From Sulfurimonas sp. (GTDB taxonomy: Bacteria > Campylobacterota > Campylobacteria > Campylobacterales > Sulfurimonadaceae), in NCBI GenBank assembly GCA_028687935.1, contig JAQTZE010000006.1, positions 124,001-188,000 of the forward strand: a stretch of DNA of 64,000 bases, read 5' to 3'. Under the pieces are notes generated by a model. The model did not search any database, was not told where the DNA came from, and saw only the letters and a program-made list of their open reading frames with translations. Made by a program: the position numbers and the translations under genes. Below, one piece after another: positions 46,082 through 55,152 of the stretch (position 1 is the stretch's first letter; every line of letters starts with the position of its first letter).

Positions 46082-47392
46082 ATGACACTTAAAAATACTT
46101 TTGAACATAAATACTACTCTTCCTTTATGCTTTTCTTCATTTTTTGTTATGCGTTTTTCAATATAAAATTTCATCGTCTTGGAGATGTGTTCTTAGGATT
46201 AATGCTCATAGGAAGCCTCCCTATTTTTGTAGTCTATAAAGATAAAATTTTCAAAGATCCTATTATAATCACTTTGATACTTATTTTAATCACACAGATA
46301 TTAAGCTGGATAAATAGTATTATTTTTGCACCAGAATTTGCGGCTGATATTCCTACACTCGATAGACTAGGGAAATTATTTGTATTTTTCTTTATTGCGT
46401 ACTGGCTACAAGGCAAGCTAAAAAATATAATTTTTCTTTGGTTGTTTTTTATTTTTGGATTTATTTTTACTATTTTTATGAATGTAGATATTAAAACTTT
46501 ATTTGAATTTGGCATGAATCAACAAAGAGCCGACTTTTTAATAAAAAACGCTCAATTTGATTCTATGTTTGCAGGCACAAGTTTATTGATCTCCTTGTCT
46601 CTTTTTTACATAACAATAAAATTATCCAGATTTTCTAAAGAGTTAAAGTTTTTATTGCTTGTAGGTATTTTCATCTTAATACTCTTATTTGCTTATCTTG
46701 TTTTAATCACACAATCAAGACAGGTATGGCTTGGATTAGTAAGTGTTGCAATTGTCGGACCAATCGCCTATGCGCTCATATATAAAAGCAAAAATCTGAA
46801 ATTTTTGGCAATAAGTTATTTAACTATCTTTGGTATGCTATTTTTACTTGGCACTTCAACAATAGTCAAAGAAAGATTTTTTGCAGAACAAAGTACTGTA
46901 TACGCTCTTCTTGATAATAATGAAACGATAGAGATGTCAAGTATTGGCATCAGAGTAAATTCATGGATTGATGCTGCGGAGTGGATTAAACGCCATCCTA
47001 TTCTAGGACTAGATTCAGAAGCAATCTCGGAAGTTATCAGTCAATCAAAAAGATTTGATGATGCAACAAAAAAAGAATTTGGGCATTTGCATAATTTTTT
47101 TATAGAAACATTGGTTGCTTATGGACTTGTAGGACTTATATTAATTATAGCACTTTATTATTTTATCATTAAAAGTACCCAAACTTCGTCTCTACCTGAG
47201 CATCAAAAAAACTACTATTTACTCGCTAGTATATGTTTTTTGACATATTGGCTCGTCATAAATAATTTTGAAACATTCAACAGCAGACTTCTTGGTGTCT
47301 TCACTCACAACATTATATTTGCAAGTTTTTACACTTTTTACATAACTCATTATTTAAGAGATAAAACTAAAGAACAAAATGCTTTAGACTAA
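46082..47392 (+). CDS. O-antigen ligase-like (WaaL/Wzy_C) membrane protein
   Basis: This 436-residue protein has about 11-12 membrane helices and low similarity except for the ligase/polymerase core. The Arg-containing TQSRQVWLGL segment is near residue 210. A large periplasmic loop (residues ~265-345) ends in the conserved His motif HLHNFFIETLVAYGLVGL. It joins O-polysaccharide to the lipid A core, or polymerises it, in the periplasm. The region 46150-47767 carries no AAACGCAR word and is AT-rich, as is common for variable LPS genes. Convergent with a GT2 gene, 3 bases apart. Confidence 0.83.
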   Translation: MTLKNTFEHKYYSSFMLFFIFCYAFFNIKFHRLGDVFLGLMLIGSLPIFVVYKDKIFKDPIIITLILILITQILSWINSIIFAPEFAADIPTLDRLGKLFVFFFIAYWLQGKLKNIIFLWLFFIFGFIFTIFMNVDIKTLFEFGMNQQRADFLIKNAQFDSMFAGTSLLISLSLFYITIKLSRFSKELKFLLLVGIFILILLFAYLVLITQSRQVWLGLVSVAIVGPIAYALIYKSKNLKFLAISYLTIFGMLFLLGTSTIVKERFFAEQSTVYALLDNNETIEMSSIGIRVNSWIDAAEWIKRHPILGLDSEAISEVISQSKRFDDATKKEFGHLHNFFIETLVAYGLVGLILIIALYYFIIKSTQTSSLPEHQKNYYLLASICFLTYWLVINNFETFNSRLLGVFTHNIIFASFYTFYITHYLRDKTKEQNALD

Positions 47393-47395
47393 AAT

Positions 47396-48226
47396 TCAAG
47401 CTTTATTTTTATGCTGTATTAGCCCATCATCACAAACATATCTTTTCTCTTTTTTATTTTTATTAAACTTATCCCACTGCTCTTGAGATGTTGGATTATT
47501 CTGTTTTTTATGAAAAAGATGGAAGGTGTTTGCAACATTTTTGCAAGATACAAGCTCAAGTCCATAGGCTTTAAATCTCCAATCTAAATCCATATCATCT
47601 GGCAGAGAGGACTCGCCATAGCTCTCATCAAATCCATTGATAGCCATCATATCCTCTCGAAAACAAGAAAAATTGCATCCGATGAGACTTGTATTTCTTT
47701 TTCTATTGCCTATAAATTTCTTATAGATAAAAGAGTTTGGATTGATATAAATACCTTGTTCAAATCTTGCGTTTCTGTCAAACATCAAAGAAAAACCTAC
47801 ACAAAGGTACCACTTCTCCAAAGTATAAGGCTTGAGAGAGTCTTCTCTAAATCTCTTTGATAGTGCTGCATTTAGATTGACACGTCTTCCCGCCAATACT
47901 CTTCCCTTTTGCGCAAGAGCCACATGCCCTGCTACAAAAGTCGAATACGGGATAATATCACCGTCTAAAAAGATAAGGTATTCTCCTGAACTTTTTAAAA
48001 TACCGTTGTTTTGAGATCTTGATTTTCTCACTCCGGCATCTTCTTGAAAGGTATGTTTTACATCTAAATCTTTGATAGATGCTATATATGTTTGCATCTC
48101 AACTGCATTATTATCTTCGGCAACAATCACTTCAAAATTTTTGTATGTCTGCGTTTTCAGTGCTTCTATAATAAGATTGAGGGCTACTATATCTTTATAA
48201 ACCGCTATGATAATACTAACTTTCAC
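47396..48226 (-). CDS. Glycosyltransferase family 2
   Basis: This 276-residue GT-A enzyme has SIIIAVYKDI at the start, the acidic pair FLDGDIIPY near residue 93 for metal/UDP-sugar binding, and DDMDLDWRFKAYG in the acceptor half, typical of galactosyl- or chondroitin-like GT2 enzymes (two-part Glyco_tranf_2 + 7C layout). It overlaps the next gene (48216) by 11 bases on the same strand, so it is coupled. Confidence 0.86.
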   Translation of the reverse strand: MKVSIIIAVYKDIVALNLIIEALKTQTYKNFEVIVAEDNNAVEMQTYIASIKDLDVKHTFQEDAGVRKSRSQNNGILKSSGEYLIFLDGDIIPYSTFVAGHVALAQKGRVLAGRRVNLNAALSKRFREDSLKPYTLEKWYLCVGFSLMFDRNARFEQGIYINPNSFIYKKFIGNRKRNTSLIGCNFSCFREDMMAINGFDESYGESSLPDDMDLDWRFKAYGLELVSCKNVANTFHLFHKKQNNPTSQEQWDKFNKNKKEKRYVCDDGLIQHKNKA

Positions 48227-49331
48227 TCAAATCCTTCAACATATGAGATAAGGCAACAAACTGCTTTTCATTTGAAAATTTCTCTGCACATTTTTTTTGT
48301 CCTGCGTTTGAGATCTCTTCTAAAAGCTTTTTATCATTTATAAGTTTTTCGATCGCTTCTGCCAAACTCTCATAGTTTTGGCTCTCAAATAAGAGGCCCG
48401 TTTCTCCATCATCGATGATCTCCACAACACCGCCGCTGTTTGCACCGATGACTGCTGTACCAACTTGCATCGCTTCGATGAGAACAAGCCCAAATGTCTC
48501 ACGTTTGGATGCCAAAACAACAGCATCACAGATCTGATAAAAGTGGTGCGGATTTTTCATAAAGCCCAAAAAGTGGATATGCTCTGCAATTCCTCTCTCT
48601 TTGACATCTTTTTGCAACATCTCCAAGTAAGAAGCCTCCATCGCATGACCTACAAAGTAGGCACTCACCTGCAAGCCTTTTTTGACTAACAAATCCACAG
48701 ATTTTATCAGTAAATGCTGTCCTTTAGCTTCATTGATACGGCCGACCATCCCAATATTAAAAATTTCGTCTTTAAAACCAAGTTCCATTTTAAGTTTTTG
48801 GGCTGCATCATCATCTAACATTTCAGGCTTGTCCGAACCCATGTACAAGACCTCAACTTTAGGTCGAATATCTTGAGGGATAAATCGCTCCAGTTGCTCT
48901 TTTACTTGATAGGTCACGGGCAGCATCAGATCCATATTTTTATAAAGCCATCGATGATAAAGATCATTTTTAAAACGTGTCATCGTCATATTTCTTGTCT
49001 GCACTATCTTTGGCTTTTTTTTACAAAACTGCTTTGCCAAAATGACAAAGGGGATATCTTTTGTCCAGTGCATATGCACGATTTCTACATCATTTTCATC
49101 GATGATGCGTGCTAGTTTTCTCGCAGCCCCGACCATCATCAGATTGCTGCTTTTTTTGATACTTATATATCTGTCGTCTGCATCGTAATACTGCTCAAGT
49201 TTTGACTCTGCGTTTATGATTGAGATGACATTAAAATCATCCTTGAGCGCCTTTGCGGCCCTAACCATATAAAGTTCTAAACCACCCAAATCTGGAGACA
49301 TACACAGCTCTATAATCGTTTTTTTACCCAT
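48216..49331 (-). CDS. Glycosyltransferase family 4
   Basis: This 371-residue GT-B enzyme has LGGLELYMVRAAKAL near the N-terminus, GMVGRINEAKGQHLLI in the donor half, and the E-x7-E motif in SKRETFGLVLIEAMQVG. It sits within a minus-strand trio of glycosyltransferases (49324, 48216, 47396) whose ends overlap, so they are likely made together for LPS core extension. Sugar specificity is unknown. Confidence 0.86.
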   Translation of the reverse strand: MGKKTIIELCMSPDLGGLELYMVRAAKALKDDFNVISIINAESKLEQYYDADDRYISIKKSSNLMMVGAARKLARIIDENDVEIVHMHWTKDIPFVILAKQFCKKKPKIVQTRNMTMTRFKNDLYHRWLYKNMDLMLPVTYQVKEQLERFIPQDIRPKVEVLYMGSDKPEMLDDDAAQKLKMELGFKDEIFNIGMVGRINEAKGQHLLIKSVDLLVKKGLQVSAYFVGHAMEASYLEMLQKDVKERGIAEHIHFLGFMKNPHHFYQICDAVVLASKRETFGLVLIEAMQVGTAVIGANSGGVVEIIDDGETGLLFESQNYESLAEAIEKLINDKKLLEEISNAGQKKCAEKFSNEKQFVALSHMLKDLSES

Positions 49332-50064
49332 TTTCCTGCATCTCCAACATCAAAGCATATTTCATATACGAACTAAACGCAGAGATTACCGCGACATTCC
49401 AGCCATTTATCCCGTGAAAAGCTCCGCCTTTTAAAACAAGCGCTTTGAACAAAGCACCGACTCCGTGTGTAAATGGATCTAAACGTGAAGCTTTTTTGCC
49501 CTCTTCATGAGCGATTCTAGCCCCTCTTGTGATGAACTTATGACTCGTTTTTATCATCTGAGCATAGTCTTCATAGGAGTAGTGAAGCATATCAGCTTCG
49601 AGTGCTTTGACATTCTCTGTTTTGACTCTGGCGTGTCCGCCTGCTGTAGTAAAGGCGCACTTATTTCTATTATAGAGTCGTGTCACTCTATCTGGATACC
49701 AAAGCTTGATAAATGCTTTGCCTACGAATGTTTTTCTCGCAAAAGAGAAGGCATCATAGGGAGTGGTTTCTAGGTTGAGATTTTTTATCGCTTCTATTGC
49801 GTTTGTATCAAGTCTCTCATCCGCATCGATACTTAAAACCCAGTCGTTCTTTGCCAATGGCGCACCAAAAGCTTTTTGCGGGCCATCGCCAAGATATGCC
49901 TGCTTGATGACTTTTGCACCCATGGACTCTGCTATCTCACATGTTCTATCCGTACTCAAAGAGTCGATAATGAGGATTTCATCACACACTTCGCGCACCG
50001 ATTTTATGAGCTCTTCAATGTGTTTTTCTTCATTTAAAGTTATAATATTCGCTGTTATTTTCAT
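49324..50064 (-). CDS. waaE: Glycosyltransferase family 2, WaaE/KdtX-like
   Basis: This 246-residue protein matches the WaaE-type group of LPS core beta-1,4-glucosyltransferases. Marks are ITANIITLNEEKHIEE, IIDSLSTDRT, YLGDGPQKAFG, the DxD pair LSIDADERLD near residue 80 and WYPDRVTRLYNR. It is the first gene of the minus-strand glycosyltransferase trio and overlaps the next by 8 bases. Adding glucose to heptose I is the family role; the actual acceptor here is inferred. Confidence 0.82.
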   Translation of the reverse strand: MKITANIITLNEEKHIEELIKSVREVCDEILIIDSLSTDRTCEIAESMGAKVIKQAYLGDGPQKAFGAPLAKNDWVLSIDADERLDTNAIEAIKNLNLETTPYDAFSFARKTFVGKAFIKLWYPDRVTRLYNRNKCAFTTAGGHARVKTENVKALEADMLHYSYEDYAQMIKTSHKFITRGARIAHEEGKKASRLDPFTHGVGALFKALVLKGGAFHGINGWNVAVISAFSSYMKYALMLEMQENG

Positions 50065-50117
50065 AAATATAATTTTACCACAGTATATGTTTGATACAAT
50101 TAAAATAAAGGTTTCTG

Positions 50118-51425
50118 ATGTTCTATCTCTTTGTGGTAGCTCTGCTTTTGCTTCTCTATTTCTTTCTCATCACCAAGCGAGCCAAAAAATACAAATATGA
50201 TACTTCCGAGGATTATTTCTACAACTTAGAGTCCAATCTGCTTGCGCAAACGCAGCTCAGTAACAATACAATTGAATTACCGCAGAATTTCAATGAGTAT
50301 GACACTCTATTTTTAAAGATACGCCTCTCTAGAAATCTACTCTCTTACTTCTTCAAACCCTCTATCAAAATCGAAAAAACAAAGCACTATTTTGAATACG
50401 GAGCAAGAGGAATACGCTATCTCAATATCTCTCATCTCAAAAATCAAACGCTGCACTTATCACTTAAAAACGCAACGCTTGCGACTTCTGAGATAAGCAT
50501 CTATGCCTATAAAAATAGTATAAAGCTCACACAAAAAACACTCATTTTAGCTCCCCATGCCGATGATGCAGAAATCGCTGCGTTTGGACTTTACAAAAGA
50601 GCAAACGATGTGACAATAATCACAACCACAGCCGGAGAACACGGCAACTGCAACTACTGTGACCTCTACAAAGACAAAACGCAGGCATCTCTTAAAAAAG
50701 CAGAACTGCGAGCTTTTGATGCTCTCACTGTTGGACTTCTTGGGAATGTGCCGATAGAGAACTCTTTGGCTCTTGGGTATTTTGGAGGAAGTTTAGAATG
50801 GATGCATACGCATAAATATACGCTTGCTACATCAAAAATCAAGGGCATTGATACGATGCAAAGTTTTAGAAAAGTCTCGCACGCAACTATCAAACTCACC
50901 CAAGATGTACCAGCGATATATGAATCTTTCTTAAACGATTTAAAAGAGATCATCATCCAATCAAAACCAGACTACATCATAGCGCCACATCCAGCTATAG
51001 ACTCGCATCCAGATCATAAATATACAACTTTTGTGCTTCTTGAAGCACTCAAAGAAACGCAGCATATCTGCAAACTTCTCCTCTATACAAACCATCTCAA
51101 ACGCAGTGAGACCTATCCGATAGGCGCTATGCACTCGAGTGTTTCATTACCACCAAATACGCAAGAATTTTATTTTGATTCTCTCTATTCATTTGAGCTT
51201 GACAGAGAACTTCAAATCGATAAATTTTTTGCGCTTGAGAGCCTACATGATCTGAGAGATTCGCTTATCTTTATCTCTTTGAGCAAAGAGTTTAAACACT
51301 TCAAAAAGATGCTAAAACGAGTTCTCAGTGGTAAAGATAAAAGCTATTACAAACGCGCAGTAAGAGCCAATGAGCTCTTTTTTGTAGTGGAGAGTGAAAA
51401 TCTAGAAAAGCTATTTGACGTATAG
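50118..51425 (+). CDS. PIG-L family deacetylase with N-terminal membrane helix
   Basis: This 435-residue protein has one membrane helix at residues ~1-16 (FYLFVVALLLLLYFFL). A PIG-L/LmbE domain follows from about residue 140, with zinc motifs PHADDAEI (usual PHPDDE) and HPAIDSHPDHKYT. The ~125 residues between are beta-rich and unrecognised. PIG-L enzymes remove N-acetyl groups from GlcNAc-type sugars. In this LPS cluster it may deacetylate a core or lipid-linked amino sugar. The C-terminus overlaps the convergent GT4 gene by 15 bases. Confidence 0.85.
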   Translation: MFYLFVVALLLLLYFFLITKRAKKYKYDTSEDYFYNLESNLLAQTQLSNNTIELPQNFNEYDTLFLKIRLSRNLLSYFFKPSIKIEKTKHYFEYGARGIRYLNISHLKNQTLHLSLKNATLATSEISIYAYKNSIKLTQKTLILAPHADDAEIAAFGLYKRANDVTIITTTAGEHGNCNYCDLYKDKTQASLKKAELRAFDALTVGLLGNVPIENSLALGYFGGSLEWMHTHKYTLATSKIKGIDTMQSFRKVSHATIKLTQDVPAIYESFLNDLKEIIIQSKPDYIIAPHPAIDSHPDHKYTTFVLLEALKETQHICKLLLYTNHLKRSETYPIGAMHSSVSLPPNTQEFYFDSLYSFELDRELQIDKFFALESLHDLRDSLIFISLSKEFKHFKKMLKRVLSGKDKSYYKRAVRANELFFVVESENLEKLFDV

Positions 51426-52559
51426 TTCTCTATATTTTTGCACGATAGAGTTTGGTAAAAAAGGATCTGTATATTTGTCAAAATCAAACGCTTGCGTTTG
51501 TGACACAACTTCCACCATCTTTTTCGCAAACTCTTCTATAGAAAAATCAACCATATACTCCTCAAGTTCTCCGACCATGATATCTTTAACACCGCCTAGT
51601 GATTTGGTGGAGAGTACTTTTGTATGACATGCAAGCGCTTCGACAAGAACCATCCCAAAGCCTTCCGCTTTTGAAGTAGAGGTAAGCAGGCTTGCGTTTT
51701 TGATCCAAGGATAGGGATTTTCAAGCAGACCGAGTAATCTGACATCTTCTTCTAAATCCAACTCTTTTATTTTCGCCTCTACATTTTGCAGTGCATGGCC
51801 ACTTCCGACAATGACTAACGGCATAGCGAGATGCAACTGCTCTTTTGCATACTTATAGGATTCGATGAGAAAAGGGATGTTTTTATTAGGCGTTATTCGC
51901 CCGACACTTAGAATATAAGGCTCATCCATCTTCGGCGTATAAGCTTCTGCCTTTTCGCGGACGAGCATAACGTCTATGGGATTATGCACCACTTCTACAA
52001 ATTTTGCTTTTACTTGTGTAGCTTCGAGGACTTCCAAAATCCTCTCTTTTACTCCACTTGAAACGCCAGCAAGGTTTTTTCCGCCATACACGCACTTGAT
52101 GTAGAGTCGATCCAGCCATGAGCCGTGTCTGATAAAAACACTCTCTACCATTTGTACAACTCTCTCATCTCTAAAGGGCCAGATAAGCTCAAAAGTCCCA
52201 TGTCCACGCATGATTATGAGATCAAATTTTCCATACTTTTTTTCAAGTTTTTTGAGCTTGTAGCTAAAGATTGGAGCCAAAAGCAAGCCGCTGTAGATAA
52301 AATAGGAGTTTCGTAAAATACCGTTTAAAAATTTCGCAATTACTGCTAGAAGTGCTCCGATAAGAGTAAGATTGAGGAGTCTATCGAGATTAAAATGATG
52401 AAAATGCACACTCTCTTTTGGAGTAAAAGCTCTTTTTTTATCTTTAAAATAGATAAGATGGGATTCGTGTCCTGCATCCGCAAAGGCCTCAGATAGATTG
52501 ACCGCAACCCGTTCCATTCCCCCTATTTTCAAACTTCTCACTACAACTGCAACGCGCAT
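51411..52559 (-). CDS. Glycosyltransferase family 4
   Basis: This 382-residue GT-B enzyme begins VAVVVRSLKIGGMERVAVNL. The donor half has SVGRITPNKNIPFLIESY and the E-x7-E motif in SKAEGFGMVLVEALAC. The layout resembles GalNAc-transferases of the PglA/PglJ/WbpY group, but specificity is open. It is divergent from the Kdo-kinase-like gene with a 58-base gap. Confidence 0.86.
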   Translation of the reverse strand: MRVAVVVRSLKIGGMERVAVNLSEAFADAGHESHLIYFKDKKRAFTPKESVHFHHFNLDRLLNLTLIGALLAVIAKFLNGILRNSYFIYSGLLLAPIFSYKLKKLEKKYGKFDLIIMRGHGTFELIWPFRDERVVQMVESVFIRHGSWLDRLYIKCVYGGKNLAGVSSGVKERILEVLEATQVKAKFVEVVHNPIDVMLVREKAEAYTPKMDEPYILSVGRITPNKNIPFLIESYKYAKEQLHLAMPLVIVGSGHALQNVEAKIKELDLEEDVRLLGLLENPYPWIKNASLLTSTSKAEGFGMVLVEALACHTKVLSTKSLGGVKDIMVGELEEYMVDFSIEEFAKKMVEVVSQTQAFDFDKYTDPFLPNSIVQKYRELYVK

Positions 52560-52617
52560 TTAAACTCTCCATATTAAAATGTTATAATACCGCATCAACT
52601 AAACAAAGCAGGTTAAT

Positions 52618-53364
52618 TTGTCTCATAAACTATTACTCAACCCTCAATATAAAAATTTTGAAGATGATTTACTCAACATAAAAGAGATATTCAAAGGTTC
52701 TGACGCAAGTATCCACAAAGCGAGAAATGAACTCAAAATAGTGGAACTCCACGGCATAAAATGTGTCGTAAAGTCCTTCAAAGTCCCACATATTGTCAAT
52801 AGAGTAGCCTATACACATTTTCGTGAGGGCAAAGCAAAAAAATCTTATCTAAACGCAATGAAACTTCAAGAATTAGGCGTCAATACTCCCGAAGCGATAG
52901 GCATCATTGAGTTTTTTGAAAACGGTTTGCTTGCTGAGAGTTATTTTATCAGTGTCATGGAAAAAAACGACTTTACTATCCGCGAAGTCTTTCATCACAC
53001 TGTCAGCACCTACGCAGATATCCTCAAAGATTTTGCAAAATTCACCTACGAGATCCATCAAAAAGGTGTCTGGCATGTGGATTATTCACTTGGAAATATT
53101 TTAGTCACTGTAGAAGATGAGGGCTTTAAATTTTCTCTTGTAGATATTAACAGAATGGAATTTAGAACTATCTCACCTTATGAAGGACTTACAAACTTCA
53201 ACAAATTCTGGGCAAAAGATGACAATGACCTCGTCATACTCGCTACAGAATACGCAAATCTTGCGGGTATCGATGTAAAAAAAGCTATCGATATTGTCAT
53301 ACATGAAGCGAAATTTTTGGAAGCGAAGGTAAATCTTAAACGCAGACTCAAAGGGAAAAAGTAG
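52618..53364 (+). CDS. LPS core kinase (KdkA/WaaP-like)
   Basis: This 248-residue protein kinase-like fold begins with TTG 52618 after AGCAGG. The putative ATP-binding Lys is in CVVKSFK, the catalytic loop is H-V-D-Y-S-L-G-N near residue 153, and the DFG equivalent is L-V-D-I-N. These are the motifs of lipopolysaccharide kinases that phosphorylate Kdo or heptose. The heptosyltransferase gene downstream, convergent, supports a core-LPS role. Confidence 0.8.
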   Translation: MSHKLLLNPQYKNFEDDLLNIKEIFKGSDASIHKARNELKIVELHGIKCVVKSFKVPHIVNRVAYTHFREGKAKKSYLNAMKLQELGVNTPEAIGIIEFFENGLLAESYFISVMEKNDFTIREVFHHTVSTYADILKDFAKFTYEIHQKGVWHVDYSLGNILVTVEDEGFKFSLVDINRMEFRTISPYEGLTNFNKFWAKDDNDLVILATEYANLAGIDVKKAIDIVIHEAKFLEAKVNLKRRLKGKK

Positions 53365-53365
53365 T

Positions 53366-53394
53366 ATTAGCTCATGAAAATTTAATGAGCTAAT
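53366..53394. terminator. Bidirectional terminator
   Basis: ATTAGCTCAT pairs perfectly with ATGAGCTAAT across a nine-base loop, between the convergent kinase and heptosyltransferase genes and overlapping the latter's last codons. Confidence 0.7.
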
Positions 53395-54341
53395 TTATTT
53401 CTCGCAAGTTCAAAAAGCTTACTGCGTTTATCAGCGTCCTGCGGTATCATAAAGTGCTGTTGCAACTCTACATCTCCCACACCTCTCCAACGAGCAGCAC
53501 TTGCGAATAAACTATCTGCGAAGAAGGTCATCGTTGGGCAGCCTACGAGTGATGCGAGATGGTAGGTTCCAGTTGAAGTGCTTACAAAAAGTTTGAAGTT
53601 ACTGATGAGTTTTGCGAAATAAAGTATGCCATCAAGAGAGAGATAAAACACTGCGTTTAAACCCATAAGTCTCTTTTGCATCTCTTCATAGAGGGCTTTT
53701 TCATCAGGGCCAAAAGTGAGGAGTACTTGATATTTCTCTTGTTGTATCACTTCTCTTATCAGTATCTCATACTCATCCAAATTCCAGTTTGCATCAGAAG
53801 AGCCGCCAAAACCTACATGAAACGCAACGATTTCTTTTTGTATATCATTATTTGTACAAAAAACATCATAGACAATTTTTGCATCTTCAAACGCAAGCAG
53901 TGGCTTTTTGTACGCAAGATTTATATCAGGAAAAAGTGTTTTTGTGAGCTCAAGATTGTATTCAAACTCCGCCATCTTTACTTGGCTTCGTCTTTGTGTG
54001 ATGCGGTTTGTATAAAATATCTGTGCAATTTTTGTGGCAGGGGCAATGCGTTTTTTGATGCCTGCCAAGAACTGCGCAAACGCAACTCTTGTGTTTGAAA
54101 AGAGTGTTATTGAGGTATCTATCTTTGCGCTTTTGAGTTTTTTAGCCAGAGCGAAAACGTCCTCGCCCTCATCCACGATCACCTCATCGATAAACTCACA
54201 AGAGAGTGCAAGTGCCTCGTTCAGAGGAGCTACAAACGCAACGATATGATTATCAGGATTGTGTTGCTTCAGCACATACATCGTAGGAAGTGCCGTGATG
54301 AAATCCCCAAGTTTATCATTTCGGACAACTAAAATACGCAT
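53382..54341 (-). CDS. Glycosyltransferase family 9 (heptosyltransferase-like)
   Basis: This 319-residue GT-B enzyme begins ILVVRNDKLGDFITALP, the family-9 N-terminus with the nucleotide-heptose-binding Asp. The donor half has FVSTSTGTYHLASLVGCPTMTFF in place of the common NDSGPMHLA, which marks a diverged subgroup. It may add heptose or a related sugar to the LPS inner core. Its ATG overlaps the stop of the ligase gene upstream (TGATG). Confidence 0.82.
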   Translation of the reverse strand: MRILVVRNDKLGDFITALPTMYVLKQHNPDNHIVAFVAPLNEALALSCEFIDEVIVDEGEDVFALAKKLKSAKIDTSITLFSNTRVAFAQFLAGIKKRIAPATKIAQIFYTNRITQRRSQVKMAEFEYNLELTKTLFPDINLAYKKPLLAFEDAKIVYDVFCTNNDIQKEIVAFHVGFGGSSDANWNLDEYEILIREVIQQEKYQVLLTFGPDEKALYEEMQKRLMGLNAVFYLSLDGILYFAKLISNFKLFVSTSTGTYHLASLVGCPTMTFFADSLFASAARWRGVGDVELQQHFMIPQDADKRSKLFELARNKLAH

Positions 54342-55147
54342 CAGTCTCTTCTCTCATGTAAAAATGAAGCAAATTTTGGTTTGCCTAGTTTGGTGAAGCC
54401 ATAGTATGAAAAAGTGATGATAGTTCCTATTTTTGGAGGGTTTGCTCTTTGTGCGTCACTAAATCCGCTGCCGATAAAAAACTGCTCACCACTCTCAAGT
54501 TCGACGTGCAAACTTCCCATCATACTTTTATATTTTCCACTCCCTTTTTTATAGCCGATGACTTTGGCTTCGGCGTCTTGTGCTTTTTTGACTTTGAGTA
54601 TAGAGTCACTACGTCCATCAAAATAGGCTAATGAAGCGTCTTTTATCATGACGCCTTCGCCGCCACGCTCTTGTATCTGCTTATGAAACGCAGCCAAATC
54701 TTCTTTATCTTTGCAGATTTTTTGCTCTATAATTTTTATATGAGTCAGTTTTTTTGCAGAAATATAATCCTCAGCTTTTTGGAGTCTTTTCGTGAAATTC
54801 CCCTCAGCCTGTGGCACTTCAAAGATCATATACTTAAGCTCATGCCACTTATCACTTGGCACATCATCCATCACTATGGATTGGATATTTTCAAAGTCAC
54901 TGCGTTTACTCCAAAGCTCACCATCAAGGGCAAACACAGGAAGGTCTTTGACAAACCACTCAGGTGCTTGTATCTCTTTACCTTGTCGCGTTTGGAGCAT
55001 TTTTCCATCCCAATAGGCACGGATACCGTCAAGTTTTTCGGACATGAGCCAGCCAGAGATATTTTGGTCGCTATATCGGTTGGCTTTTTGCAGTATCGCT
55101 GCGTTTGCAGTTAAGACAAAAAAGAGTAAAACTGCAAAAAAACGCAT
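54341..55147 (-). CDS. Periplasmic ATP-dependent DNA ligase (Lig E type)
   Basis: This 268-residue protein has a signal peptide (MRFFAVLLFFVLTANA), so it should act in the periplasm. Ligase motif I is K38 in SEKLDGIRA; motif III lies around LDGELW; motif IV is in GGEGVMIKD; motif V is in LKVKK. A short OB domain follows (GSLHVELESGEQFFIGSG, FSYYGFTKLGKPKF). There is no additional DNA-binding domain, as in Lig E. Lig E enzymes with leaders occur in competent bacteria such as Haemophilus and Neisseria and seal nicks in incoming DNA. It is the window's one direct hint of DNA handling outside the cytoplasm. Confidence 0.88.
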   Translation of the reverse strand: MRFFAVLLFFVLTANAAILQKANRYSDQNISGWLMSEKLDGIRAYWDGKMLQTRQGKEIQAPEWFVKDLPVFALDGELWSKRSDFENIQSIVMDDVPSDKWHELKYMIFEVPQAEGNFTKRLQKAEDYISAKKLTHIKIIEQKICKDKEDLAAFHKQIQERGGEGVMIKDASLAYFDGRSDSILKVKKAQDAEAKVIGYKKGSGKYKSMMGSLHVELESGEQFFIGSGFSDAQRANPPKIGTIITFSYYGFTKLGKPKFASFLHERRD

Positions 55148-55152
55148 ACAGA

